A program made the translations under genes and the position numbers. DNA of 28,846 nt from JAIMBK01 sp040755215 (GTDB lineage: Bacteria > Bacillota > Desulfotomaculia > Desulfotomaculales > Nap2-2B): contig JBFMBG010000040.1 in assembly GCA_040755215.1 (NCBI GenBank), positions 1-28,846 on the forward strand. Direction: 5' to 3'. The notes beneath the pieces are model-generated. The model ran no database searches. It was not told where the DNA came from and saw only the letters and a program-made list of their open reading frames with translations. Shown here in pieces: positions 18,028 through 24,665 of this stretch (the stretch's first letter is position 1; the number at the start of each line of letters is the position of its first letter).

Positions 18028-18645
18028 ATGCCCCAGGTTGCCTTGTATAACGTTAACGGTGAACAGGTAGGGGAAGTAGAGTTAAATCAGGACGTTTTCG
18101 GTCCAATCAATAAGTTCGTCTTGCACGACGCGGTGGTTAAACACCTGGCCGGCCGCCGGCGGGGCACGCACGATACCAGGACGCGCGCCGAAGTGCGCGG
18201 CGGCGGGCGCAAGCCCTGGCGCCAGAAAGGCACCGGGCGGGCGCGCCACGGCAGCATCCGTTCGCCCATCTGGCGCGGCGGCGGCATCGTTTTTGGCCCG
18301 CACCCGCGGGACTACAGCTATACTTTGCCGAAAAAAGTCCGCCGGCTGGCCCTGCGCTCGGCCCTTTCCGCCAAGCTCGCGGGGGGCAGGCTGGTGGTCC
18401 TGGACGAGTTAAAACTGGCCGCCCCGCGGACAAAGGAAATGCGCCGGATCATGGCTAATTTAGGAATCGCGGGCCCGGTGCTGCTGGTAACGGCCGCCAG
18501 GGATGAAAATACCTTTAAGTCGGCGCGCAATCTCCCCGGGGTGAAAACGGTTACCGTGGAGGGCCTGACCACCTACGATCTACTGGCTTACGACACGCTT
18601 TTAATCACCAAAGACGCCCTGGCTAAATTAGAGGTCAGAGGTTAG
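18028..18645 (+). CDS. rplD: 50S ribosomal protein L4
   Basis: L4 lines the nascent peptide tunnel and in enterobacteria represses the S10 operon. The 205-residue protein has RRGTHDTRTRAEVRGGGRKPWRQKGTGRARHGS, the internal loop that reaches the tunnel. It ends LLITKDALAKLEVRG. The last codons (18631-18645) lie inside a run of heptamer repeats (GAGGTCA, GAGGTTA, GAGGTGA), so the stop codon is within the repeat and the exact C-terminus may be shaped by it. Confidence 0.98.
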   Translation: MPQVALYNVNGEQVGEVELNQDVFGPINKFVLHDAVVKHLAGRRRGTHDTRTRAEVRGGGRKPWRQKGTGRARHGSIRSPIWRGGGIVFGPHPRDYSYTLPKKVRRLALRSALSAKLAGGRLVVLDELKLAAPRTKEMRRIMANLGIAGPVLLVTAARDENTFKSARNLPGVKTVTVEGLTTYDLLAYDTLLITKDALAKLEVRG

Positions 18646-18658
18646 AGGTGAGGAGGTG
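18631..18658 (+). repeat. Tandem heptamers across the rplD stop and rplW RBS
   Basis: GAGGTCA, GAGGTTA, GAGGTGA and GGAGGTG lie in tandem. The rplD stop TAG (18643-18645) is in the second and third units. The last unit, part of GAGGAGGTG, doubles as the ribosome binding site of rplW. Confidence 0.65.
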
Positions 18659-18666
18659 CACAGACG

Positions 18667-18951
18667 GTGAAAAATCCCCGGGACATTATCGTCAGGCCGG
18701 TAATTACCGAAAAGAGCTATTCCCTGGCCGGGCAAAATAAATATACCTTCGTCGTCACTCCGGAAGCCAACAAGGTGGAAATTAAAAAGGCCGTTGAGGA
18801 CCTTTTTAAGGTAAAAGTGTTGAAGGTCAACACGTTAAATGTGCAAGGCAAGCCCAGAAGGGTCAGGGGAATTGCCGGTTATAAACCTGATTACAAGAAG
18901 GCGATCGTTACTTTGCGGCCGGGAGATAAAATCGAAGTTTTTGAGAGTTAG
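18667..18951 (+). CDS. rplW: 50S ribosomal protein L23
   Basis: L23 sits at the tunnel exit and is the docking site for trigger factor and SRP. The 94-residue protein has IIVRPVITEKSYSL at the N-terminus, NKYTFVVTPEANKVEIKKAVEDLFKVKV and the C-terminal KAIVTLRPGDKIEVFES. GTG 18667 follows GAGGAGGTG by 9 bases. Confidence 0.98.
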   Translation: MKNPRDIIVRPVITEKSYSLAGQNKYTFVVTPEANKVEIKKAVEDLFKVKVLKVNTLNVQGKPRRVRGIAGYKPDYKKAIVTLRPGDKIEVFES

Positions 18952-18969
18952 CGAAGGAGGTGGCAAATA

Positions 18970-19791
18970 ATGGCCGTAAAAGAGTTCAAACCGACTTCTC
19001 CGGGGCGGAGATTCGTTACCGTCTCAACTTTTGAAGAGATAACCAGGGATAAACCCGAAAAATCCCTGCTGAGGCCCCTGAAAAAGACCGGCGGGCGCAA
19101 TTTCCGGGGGAAGATCACCGTCCGCCACCGCGGCGGCGGGCACAAGCGGATGTACCGGATCATTGATTTTAAGCGCAACAAAGACGGCATTCCGGCGAAA
19201 GTCGCCGCCATCGAATACGACCCGAACAGGGCGGCCAGGATTGCCCTGCTGCACTATGCCGACGGCGAAAAGCGCTACATTATCGCCCCGCTCGGCCTGG
19301 AAGTGGGCATGACCGTGGTTTCCGGGCCGGCTGCCGACATCAAGACGGGCAACGCGCTGCCCTTGAAAAATATCCCGCTGGGCACGCTGGTGCATAATAT
19401 TGAACTGTACCCCGGCGCCGGCGGGCAACTGGTTCGTTCGGCCGGCGGAGCCGCCCAGGTAATGGCCAAAGAAGGCCGGTACGTAACCTTGCGGATGCCC
19501 TCGGGAGAAATGCGCCTGGTTCTGGAGGACTGCCGGGCGACCATCGGCCAGGTGGGCAACGTCGAACACGAGAACATTACCATCGGTAAAGCCGGCCGGG
19601 CCCGCTGGCTGGGCATCCGGCCGACCACCCGCGGCGTGGTGATGAACCCTGTCGATCACCCGCACGGCGGCGGGGAAGGCAAATCACCCATCGGCCGCAA
19701 CCCCGTTACGCCCTGGGGCAAACCGGCGCTGGGCGCCCGGACGCGCAAGAAAAAGCCCGGCGACCGCCTGATTATCAAGCGAAGGGCGTAA
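18970..19791 (+). CDS. rplB: 50S ribosomal protein L2
   Basis: L2 is a core large-subunit protein needed for subunit joining and peptidyl transferase assembly. At 273 residues it is standard length. The N-terminal RNA-binding region includes GRNFRGKITVRHRGGGHKRMYR. The C-terminal VMNPVDHPHGGGEGKSPIGR holds the conserved histidine near the peptidyl transferase center. ATG 18970 follows GAAGGAGGTGG. Normally rpsS follows within a few tens of bases; here a 374-base non-coding stretch intervenes. Confidence 0.99.
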   Translation: MAVKEFKPTSPGRRFVTVSTFEEITRDKPEKSLLRPLKKTGGRNFRGKITVRHRGGGHKRMYRIIDFKRNKDGIPAKVAAIEYDPNRAARIALLHYADGEKRYIIAPLGLEVGMTVVSGPAADIKTGNALPLKNIPLGTLVHNIELYPGAGGQLVRSAGGAAQVMAKEGRYVTLRMPSGEMRLVLEDCRATIGQVGNVEHENITIGKAGRARWLGIRPTTRGVVMNPVDHPHGGGEGKSPIGRNPVTPWGKPALGARTRKKKPGDRLIIKRRA

Positions 19792-19800
19792 CTCCAGCTG

Positions 19801-20117
19801 CTTATGCGCGATAAACTTTCGTTATCCTTCCCGGCTACTATACAAATAGCGGGCTTTTTCAGTCCGGGCGGAGCGACATATGCGTAAGGCCGGGAACCAG
19901 ACACGGCGCAGCCGAGGTAAGTGAACCGGCAGCGCGAATCGCGCAGATAGCTGGATGATGAAAAATTAACGGTGAACGCCGGTAACGCTTTATGAAGCAG
20001 CAAAACTAATGAATCATGCGGTATTCAAGCAGCGCTGCCTGGTTCACTCCGAGGCAAGCCGATGTCTGGTCGGCCTGAAGCATCGGAGCGAGGCCGGACG
20101 AAACAGCCCGCGGACTG
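19801..20117 (+). ncRNA. Unidentified structured RNA element in rplB-rpsS spacer
   Basis: This fills most of the only long gene-free stretch inside the S10 cluster (19792-20165). Exact complementary pairs, found by eye, nest as follows. GCGGGCT (19849-19855) pairs with AGCCCGC (20105-20111); GTCCGG (19862-19867) with CCGGAC (20094-20099); AGTGAACC (19920-19927) with GGTTCACT (20041-20048). Inside are GCGCG/CGCGC (19932-19944), CCGGC/GCTGG (19926-19954 region), GCTT/AAGC (19987-19998) and GAAT/ATTC (20011-20026). CAGTCCG (19860-19866) and CGGACTG (20111-20117) offer an alternative closing stem. No reading frame resembles a protein. Phrases such as AAGTGAACCGGCAGCGCGAA recall domain I of bacterial group II introns, but no domain V hairpin or maturase is present. 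It may be an intron remnant, a regulatory leader for rpsS, or a new RNA class. Confidence 0.5.
19830..19859 (+). terminator. Terminator-like hairpin after rplB
   Basis: CCC-g-GCTA (19830-19837) pairs with TAGCGGG (19847-19853), with one bulged G, and CTTTTT follows. It has the form of an intrinsic terminator 38 bases after the rplB stop, yet essential ribosomal genes lie downstream. Its 3' strand overlaps the outer stem of the structured element, so the two folds exclude each other. Confidence 0.6.
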
Positions 20118-20122
20118 AATTA

Positions 20123-20159
20123 ATGCGCAGAATTGCCAATATATCGAAAGGGGGCGCAT
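20123..20159 (+). promoter_or_regulatory. Hairpin enclosing the rpsS ribosome binding site
   Basis: ATGCGC (20123-20128) can pair with GCGCAT (20154-20159), placing the AAAGGGGG ribosome binding site in and beside the stem just before GTG 20166. A second ATGCGC at 19804-19809, at the start of the structured element, could compete for the same GCGCAT. Confidence 0.4.
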
Positions 20160-20165
20160 GACGGA

Positions 20166-20450
20166 GTGGGCCGTTCATTAAAAAAGGGACCGTACTGCGA
20201 CGAAAAGCTCTTGAAAAAAATCGAAGAAATGAACGCCAAAGGCGAAAAGCGCGTAATCAAAACGTGGTCCCGCCGGTCAACCATCTTTCCCCAGATGATC
20301 GGCCATACCATTGCCGTTCACGACGGCAGAAGGCACGTTCCGATTTACATTACCGAAGATATGGTCGGGCATAAATTAGGAGAATTTGCGCCGACGCGCG
20401 TGTTTCGAGGCCACGGCGCCCACACGGAGCGCTCTACGGCCCTGAAGTAA
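20166..20450 (+). CDS. rpsS: 30S ribosomal protein S19
   Basis: S19 binds the 30S head with S13 near the A-site finger. From GTG 20166 the protein is 94 residues and begins GRSLKKGPYCDEKLLKKIEEMN, exactly the family N-terminus. KTWSRRSTIFPQMIGHTIAVHDGRRHVPIYITEDMVGHKLGEFAPTR follows. The frame is open further up to a TTG at 20133, but those 11 residues are not part of S19. A GGGGG motif is about 12 bases upstream. Translation may be affected by the upstream structured element. Confidence 0.97.
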   Translation: MGRSLKKGPYCDEKLLKKIEEMNAKGEKRVIKTWSRRSTIFPQMIGHTIAVHDGRRHVPIYITEDMVGHKLGEFAPTRVFRGHGAHTERSTALK

Positions 20451-20473
20451 GCGGGTGGAAAGGAGTTTTTACC

Positions 20474-20806
20474 ATGGCTGCCAAGGCAGTTGCCAAATAC
20501 GTGCGCATTTCGCCGCGCAAAGTCCGCCAGGTGGTGGACCTGGTCCGCGGTAAAAGCGTAGACGAGGCGCTGGCCATTTTAAAGTTCACGCCGAAAAGGG
20601 CCTCTGGGCCGGTGGCCAAAGTCATCCGTTCGGCCGCCGCCAACGCCGAGCACAATTACGACATGAACCGGGATAATCTATATATCGCCGCCGCGTACGT
20701 AGACCAGGGGCCCACGTGGAAGCGCTACCAGCCCAGGGCCTACGGGCGGGCCAACATCATCAGGAAGCGGACCAGCCACATCACCATCGTTGTTCAGGAA
20801 AGGTAG
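20474..20806 (+). CDS. rplV: 50S ribosomal protein L22
   Basis: L22 spans the large subunit and its hairpin narrows the peptide tunnel, where macrolide resistance changes occur. The 110-residue protein has VRISPRKVRQVVDLVRGKSVDEAL and the hairpin region GPTWKRYQPRAYGRANIIRKRTSHITIVV, which looks unaltered. ATG 20474 follows GGAAAGGAG. A dispersed repeat copy lies between it and rpsC. Confidence 0.98.
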   Translation: MAAKAVAKYVRISPRKVRQVVDLVRGKSVDEALAILKFTPKRASGPVAKVIRSAAANAEHNYDMNRDNLYIAAAYVDQGPTWKRYQPRAYGRANIIRKRTSHITIVVQER

Positions 20807-20823
20807 GACAGCTTAAAAATTTA

Positions 20824-20859
20824 TTCCGACGTCCGACGTCTGACGACTGACGACCGAAA
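20824..20859 (-). repeat. GACGTC-rich dispersed repeat, copy 3 (rplV-rpsC)
   Basis: CCGACGTCCGACGTCTGAC followed by GACTGACGACCGA ends just before the AAAAGGGAGG ribosome binding site of rpsC. It is nearly identical to copy 2 before rpsJ and has the same position relative to the following ribosome binding site. Confidence 0.8.
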
Positions 20860-20872
20860 AGGGAGGGTTAAC

Positions 20873-21538
20873 GTGGGTCAAAAAGTCCATCCGAAAGGAT
20901 TGCGCTTAGGAATCATCAGGGACTGGGACGCCAAATGGTTTGCGGACAAGAAGAGTTTTTCCGCGACTCTTTTGGAGGACGTGAAAATCCGCAACTACAT
21001 CAAAAAGAAGCTTTACGCCGCGGGCATTTCCCGCGTCCAGATCGAGCGGGCGGCCAACCGGTTGAGGATTGCCATTTATACCGCCAAGCCGGGCATTGTC
21101 ATCGGCCGGGGAGGGGCGGAAGTGGAGATTTTGCGCAAGGAACTGGAAAAAATGACCGGCAAGCAGGTCCACATCAATATCGTTGAAATCAAGACCCCGG
21201 AACTGGACGCCCAGCTGGTGGCGGAAAACGTGGCCGCGCAGATTGAAAAGCGCGTGGCTTTCCGCCGGGCGATGAAACAGGTGGTTTCCCGGGCCATGAA
21301 AATGGGCGCCAAGGGGATTAAAGTGGCCTGCAGCGGCCGGCTGGCGGGGGCGGAAATCGCCCGCACGGAGTGGTACAGCGAGGGGAAGGTGCCCCTGCAT
21401 ACTTTACGCGCCGACATCGATTACGGATTTTGCGAGGCAAAGACAACTTACGGCCGGATCGGCGTGAAAGTCTGGATTTACCGGGGAGACGTCTTGCCGC
21501 AAAAAGGGAAGGCCGCCGCCGGCCAGGGAGGTGTGTGA
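20873..21538 (+). CDS. rpsC: 30S ribosomal protein S3
   Basis: S3 lines the mRNA entry tunnel and takes part in helicase activity. The 221-residue protein starts from GTG 20873 (GQKVHPKGLRLGIIRDWDAKWFAD). It has a KH domain with GIVIGRGGAEVE near residue 80, and the C-terminal S3 domain with GAKGIKVACSGRLAGAEIARTEWYSEGKVPLHTLRADIDYG. The ribosome binding site GGGAGGG sits beside repeat copy 3. Five bases separate it from rplP. Confidence 0.98.
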   Translation: MGQKVHPKGLRLGIIRDWDAKWFADKKSFSATLLEDVKIRNYIKKKLYAAGISRVQIERAANRLRIAIYTAKPGIVIGRGGAEVEILRKELEKMTGKQVHINIVEIKTPELDAQLVAENVAAQIEKRVAFRRAMKQVVSRAMKMGAKGIKVACSGRLAGAEIARTEWYSEGKVPLHTLRADIDYGFCEAKTTYGRIGVKVWIYRGDVLPQKGKAAAGQGGV

Positions 21539-21543
21539 AGCCA

Positions 21544-21981
21544 ATGCTGATGCCGAAAAGGGTCAAGTACCGCAAACAGCATCGCCCCGGCACCAAGGGA
21601 AAGGCCAAAGGAGGGGCCCAAGTGCAGTTTGGCCGGTACGGCTTGCAGTCCCTGGAGGCCGCCTGGGTCACAAGCCGTCAGATTGAGGCCGCCCGGATTG
21701 CCCTGACGCGGCACATCAAGCGGGGCGGAAAGGTATGGATCAGGATTTTTCCCGATCGGCCGATTACCCAAAAACCAGCGGAAACACGCATGGGCAGCGG
21801 CAAAGGGGCTCCCGAGTACTGGGTGGCGGTGGTCAAGCCGGGACGGATCATGTTTGAAGTCGCCGGGGTAAGCGAAGAAGTGGCGAGAGAGGCCATGCGC
21901 CTGGCGGCCCACAAACTGCCCGTGAAAACCCGGTTTGTAAAACGTGCAGAAGGAAGTGAGGTCAATGAAGGCCAAAGCTAA
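21544..21981 (+). CDS. rplP: 50S ribosomal protein L16
   Basis: L16 stabilizes A-site tRNA near the 5S rRNA and peptidyl transferase center. The 145-residue protein begins MLMPKRVKYRKQHRPGTKG, the usual start, and contains RIFPDRPITQKPAETRMGSGKGAPEYWVAVVKPGRIMFE. ATG 21544 has GGGAGGT overlapping the end of rpsC; a longer open frame upstream runs through rpsC and is not L16. The C-terminus overlaps rpmC by 17 bases. Confidence 0.98.
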   Translation: MLMPKRVKYRKQHRPGTKGKAKGGAQVQFGRYGLQSLEAAWVTSRQIEAARIALTRHIKRGGKVWIRIFPDRPITQKPAETRMGSGKGAPEYWVAVVKPGRIMFEVAGVSEEVAREAMRLAAHKLPVKTRFVKRAEGSEVNEGQS

Positions 21982-22177
21982 GGCCTGGCGGGAACTAACC
22001 GACGAGGAGCTGGCGAAAAAACTGGCCGAATCAAAGGATGAACTTTTCCGGTTGCGCTTTCAGCTGGCCACCAACCAGCTTGACAACCCGATGCGCCTTA
22101 AAGAGGTGCGCAAGAACATCGCGCGCCTGAAAACAATTATCCGGGAGCGGGAATTAGGCATCAACCGGGCGATTTAG
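21965..22177 (+). CDS. rpmC: 50S ribosomal protein L29
   Basis: L29 is a small two-helix protein at the tunnel exit next to L23. From ATG 21965 it has 70 residues: MKAKAKAWRELTDEELAKKLAESKDELFRLRFQLATNQLDNPMRLKEVRKNIARLKTII, all typical. GGAAGTGAGG lies upstream within rplP, and the start overlaps the rplP end by 17 bases, suggesting translational coupling. Confidence 0.97.
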   Translation: MKAKAKAWRELTDEELAKKLAESKDELFRLRFQLATNQLDNPMRLKEVRKNIARLKTIIRERELGINRAI

Positions 22178-22203
22178 GTTAACGGAAAGGGGTGGGGATC
22201 ATC

Positions 22204-22470
22204 ATGGCCCAGCGGAATTTGCGGAAAACGCGGGTGGGCCGCGTGGTCAGCGATAAAATGGATAAAACGGTCGTCGTGGCCGTGGAAACACTGGTCAGGC
22301 ACCCTTTTTATCAGCGCACGGTCCGGCGCACGCGTAAGTTCAAGGCCCACGACGAGCAGAACAGCTGCCGGATCGGGGATCGCGTGCGCATCATGGAAAC
22401 GCGCCCTTTGTCCAAAGACAAAAGGTGGCGCGTCGTAGAAATTCTCGAGCGCTCCAAGGAGGCCGAATAA
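22204..22470 (+). CDS. rpsQ: 30S ribosomal protein S17
   Basis: S17 is an OB-fold primary binding protein of 16S rRNA. The 88-residue protein reads MAQRNLRKTRVGRVVSDKMDKTVVVAVE, then HPFYQRTVRRTRKFKAHDE, GDRVRIMETRPLSKDKRWRVVEI. ATG 22204 follows AAAGGGGTGGGG; an in-frame GTG at 22192 falls within that site and was rejected. Confidence 0.97.
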   Translation: MAQRNLRKTRVGRVVSDKMDKTVVVAVETLVRHPFYQRTVRRTRKFKAHDEQNSCRIGDRVRIMETRPLSKDKRWRVVEILERSKEAE

Positions 22471-22507
22471 GGCATCAGGATTTGAGGGCAGATGGGGGTG
22501 AGGGAAG

Positions 22508-22876
22508 TTGATTCAGGTGCAGAGCATGTTAAACGTGGCAGATAATACCGGCGCCCGCCGGCTGATGTGCATCCGCGTTCTGGGCGGTTCCCACAGGCGC
22601 TATGCCAGCCTGGGCGATGAAATTGTAGCCTCGGTTAAAGAGGCGGTGCCCGGGGGCGTGGTTAAAAAGGGCGACGTCGTGAGGGCCGTGGTGGTGCGCA
22701 CGAATAAAGAAGTGCGCCGCGTGGACGGTTCCTATATCAAATTTGACGAAAATGCGGCCGTGATCATCAAGGATGATAAAAGCCCGCGGGGCACCCGCAT
22801 CTTTGGCCCGGTGGCCAGGGAGTTGCGGGATCGCGACTTTATGAAAATAATTTCTTTGGCCCCGGAGGTGCTTTAA
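22508..22876 (+). CDS. rplN: 50S ribosomal protein L14
   Basis: L14 lies at the subunit interface and forms bridges with 16S rRNA. The protein is 122 residues: MIQVQSMLNVADNTGARRLMCIRVLGGS, GDEIVASVKEAVPGGVVKKGDVVRAVVVRTNKEVRR and GPVARELRDRDFMKIISLAPEVL. The start is TTG 22508 behind GGGGGTGAGGGAAG. It begins the spc-type cluster, and a repeat-rich 156-base spacer separates it from rplX. Confidence 0.98.
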   Translation: MIQVQSMLNVADNTGARRLMCIRVLGGSHRRYASLGDEIVASVKEAVPGGVVKKGDVVRAVVVRTNKEVRRVDGSYIKFDENAAVIIKDDKSPRGTRIFGPVARELRDRDFMKIISLAPEVL

Positions 22877-22879
22877 AGC

Positions 22880-22983
22880 CAGGCGCAAAGGCACAAGGCA
22901 CAAAGGCACAGAGGGATAGAGATGTGCAAAAAATAAGGCGGAGAAATAAAGGTGCAAAGGCACAAAGTTCGCAGGCGCAAAGT
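22880..22983 (+). repeat. Octamer repeat block in rplN-rplX spacer
   Basis: Units AAGGCACA, GAGGGATA, AAGGCGGA and related octamers (consensus RRGGCACA) run from 22880, with one unit shortened to seven bases. A second group lies near 22951-22983. The orientation is the same as in the secY-map spacer. The region is purine-rich and has no gene. Confidence 0.75.
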
Positions 22984-23032
22984 AAAAAAGAGAGGCGGAA
23001 AAAAATAAAGAATCGGGAAGGTGTTTTAGGGT

Positions 23033-23353
23033 ATGCCGAAGGTTCACGTTCGCAAGGGCGATACCGTACTGGTAATTAGCGGAAAAGACGCCGGCAAACG
23101 GGGGAAGGTTCTGGCCGTGGAACCGCAAAGGAGCCGCGTGGTGGTGGAAGGGGTCAACGTGGTGAAGCGCCACGCGCGCCCTACCCGGGCCATGCCCCAG
23201 GGGGGGATCATTGAAAAGGAGGCCCCCATCCACAGCTCCAACGTTATGCTGGTTTGCAATAAATGCCATAAACCCACCCGGATTGCGAAAAAAATTTTAG
23301 CCGACGAGGAAAAAGCCCGTGTTTGCAAGAAATGCGGCGAGATCATCGGGTAA
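23033..23353 (+). CDS. rplX: 50S ribosomal protein L24 with C-terminal zinc ribbon
   Basis: L24 starts large-subunit assembly by binding the 5' domain of 23S rRNA. The 106-residue protein has a KOW motif (VRKGDTVLVISGKDAGKRGKVLAV) and the QGGIIEKEAPIHSSNVMLV segment. The C-terminal part has two CxxC pairs (Cys75/78 and Cys98/101), the zinc-ribbon form found in many bacteria. ATG 23033 is preceded by GGGAAGGTG. Confidence 0.97.
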   Translation: MPKVHVRKGDTVLVISGKDAGKRGKVLAVEPQRSRVVVEGVNVVKRHARPTRAMPQGGIIEKEAPIHSSNVMLVCNKCHKPTRIAKKILADEEKARVCKKCGEIIG

Positions 23354-23366
23354 AGGGGGGGAAAAG

Positions 23367-23951
23367 ATGCCCAGACTGAAGGAAAAGTATAAAAACGAAG
23401 TAGTGAAGGCGATGATGGCCAAATTTGGCTATAAAAACGTTATGCAGGTCCCCCGGCTGGAGAAAGTAGTGATCAACATGGGGGTAGGGGACGCCATTCA
23501 GAACAGCAAGCTCCTGGACGCGGCGGCAACCGATCTGACGACCATCACCGGCCAGCGCCCGGTGATCACGAAGGCCAAAAGATCGATTGCGGCCTTTAAG
23601 CTGCGCCAGGGAATGAAAATCGGCTGCAAGGTAACCCTGCGCGGGGACCGCATGTATGATTTTGTGGATAAGCTGTTTAACGTGGCTCTCCCCAGGGTGC
23701 GCGACTTCCGGGGGGTTTCGCCGGACTCCTTTGACGGGCGCGGCAACTACAGCCTCGGGGTTCGGGAGCAGCTGATTTTTCCGGAAATAGAATATGATAA
23801 AATAGAAAAAGTACGGGGCATGGACATCATCTTTGTCACGACCGCGAAAACAGACGAGGAAGCCAGAGAACTCCTGCGCCTTTTAGGGATGCCGTTTAAA
23901 TCGGTCGGCGGTCGTCAGGCGTCTGACGTCGGAAAAGGGATGACGGCGTAA
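23367..23951 (+). CDS. rplE: 50S ribosomal protein L5 with repeat-derived C-terminal tail
   Basis: L5 binds 5S rRNA and contacts P-site tRNA. Residues 1-178 are ordinary: PRLKEKYKNEVVKAMMAKFGYKNVMQVPRLEKVVINMG, the TGQRPVITKAKRSIAAFKLR segment, and the end TDEEARELLRLLGMPFK where L5 normally stops. Residues 179-194 (SVGGRQASDVGKGMTA) are extra and coincide with a copy of the GACGTC-rich dispersed repeat at 23901-23935. ATG 23367 has AAAGGGGGG upstream. The insertion seems to have replaced the original stop codon and extended the protein. Confidence 0.97.
   Translation: MPRLKEKYKNEVVKAMMAKFGYKNVMQVPRLEKVVINMGVGDAIQNSKLLDAAATDLTTITGQRPVITKAKRSIAAFKLRQGMKIGCKVTLRGDRMYDFVDKLFNVALPRVRDFRGVSPDSFDGRGNYSLGVREQLIFPEIEYDKIEKVRGMDIIFVTTAKTDEEARELLRLLGMPFKSVGGRQASDVGKGMTA
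23901..23935 (+). repeat. GACGTC-rich dispersed repeat, copy 4 (inside rplE 3' end)
   Basis: TCGGTCGGCGGTCGTCAG followed by GCGTCTGACGTCGGAAA lies in the reading frame of rplE, starting exactly where normal L5 ends. Both it and copy 1 after fusA are preceded by AAA and begin TCGGTCG. Confidence 0.75.
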
Positions 23952-24038
23952 CGCCGATGTTTCGCTAACCCCGGGGGCGAGCCGGAACTAAAATCTAATC
24001 CCGATGGTAATTGAGGTAAAAATAAAGGAGGGGAAGCT

Positions 24039-24224
24039 TTGGCTAAAAAGGCGTTAATCAATAAGGCCAGGCGCGAACCAAAATTTAAGGTGCGCAAGTA
24101 CAACCGGTGTAAACTATGCGGGCGCCCGCGGGCCTATATCCGTAAATTCGGCATTTGCCGCATTTGTTTTCGGACGCTGGCTTACCGCGGCGAAATTCCC
24201 GGGATCCGTAAAGCCAGCTGGTAA
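24039..24224 (+). CDS. rpsN: 30S ribosomal protein S14, zinc-binding type
   Basis: S14 binds the 30S head. The 61-residue short form has Cys24, Cys27, Cys40 and Cys43 (CKLC and CRIC), the zinc-binding type (RpsN1/S14 type Z). It ends RTLAYRGEIPGIRKASW. The start is TTG 24039, after AAAGGAGGGG. Located between rplE and rpsH as expected. Confidence 0.97.
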   Translation: MAKKALINKARREPKFKVRKYNRCKLCGRPRAYIRKFGICRICFRTLAYRGEIPGIRKASW

Positions 24225-24242
24225 AAGGAGGCGTGTTTTGAG

Positions 24243-24638
24243 ATGATGACCGATCCAATCGCCGACTTCTTAACGAGAATTCGCAACGCCAACACGGTCT
24301 ACCACGAAAAAGTGGAAACGCCGGCTTCCCGGATGAAGCGGGCCATTGCCGACATTCTCAAAGAAGAGGGGTTTATCAAGGATTACGAATATATTGCCGA
24401 CGGCAAGCAGGGTGTCTTACGCCTGTACTTGAAGTACGGGCCGGATAAAAAACGGGTCATTACCGGAATCAAGCGCATCAGCAAGCCGGGCCTGCGCATT
24501 TACGCCCGCAAAGACGCCGTTCCCCGGGTGCTGGGCGGCCTGGGCATAGCGATTATTTCCACACCGCGCGGGGTAATGACCGATAAAAAAGCCCGCAAAT
24601 TGGGCCTGGGCGGAGAAGTTATCTGCTACGTATGGTAG
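24243..24638 (+). CDS. rpsH: 30S ribosomal protein S8
   Basis: S8 binds the central domain of 16S rRNA and in enterobacteria represses the spc operon. The 131-residue protein begins MMTDPIADFLTRIRNANTVYHEKVETPAS and ends GVMTDKKARKLGLGGEVICYVW, the family signature. Two adjacent ATG codons (24243, 24246) are possible starts, with AAAGGAGG about 11 bases upstream. Confidence 0.98.
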   Translation: MMTDPIADFLTRIRNANTVYHEKVETPASRMKRAIADILKEEGFIKDYEYIADGKQGVLRLYLKYGPDKKRVITGIKRISKPGLRIYARKDAVPRVLGGLGIAIISTPRGVMTDKKARKLGLGGEVICYVW

Positions 24639-24665
24639 CGTACGGCAGGAGGTGAACAAACCAGT

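Noticed and set aside
19801..20117. Complete, self-splicing group II intron
   Set aside because: No domain V hairpin with AGC triad and GAAA loop, no domain VI, no maturase and no clear GUGYG 5' end were found; at most a remnant.
19801..20117. RNase P RNA, SRP RNA, tmRNA or rRNA fragment
   Set aside because: The conserved signatures of these RNAs (for example GAGGAAAGUCC of RNase P, or the SRP GGAA-loop helix) are absent.
20133..20165. TTG-initiated 11-residue extension of S19
   Set aside because: S19 begins (M/V)GRSLKKGP; the extension lies in the ribosome binding site region and has no Shine-Dalgarno motif of its own.
21370..21543. Long upstream extension of the L16 reading frame
   Set aside because: It lies in the wrong frame of rpsC; L16 homologs start at MLMPKRVKYRKQH.
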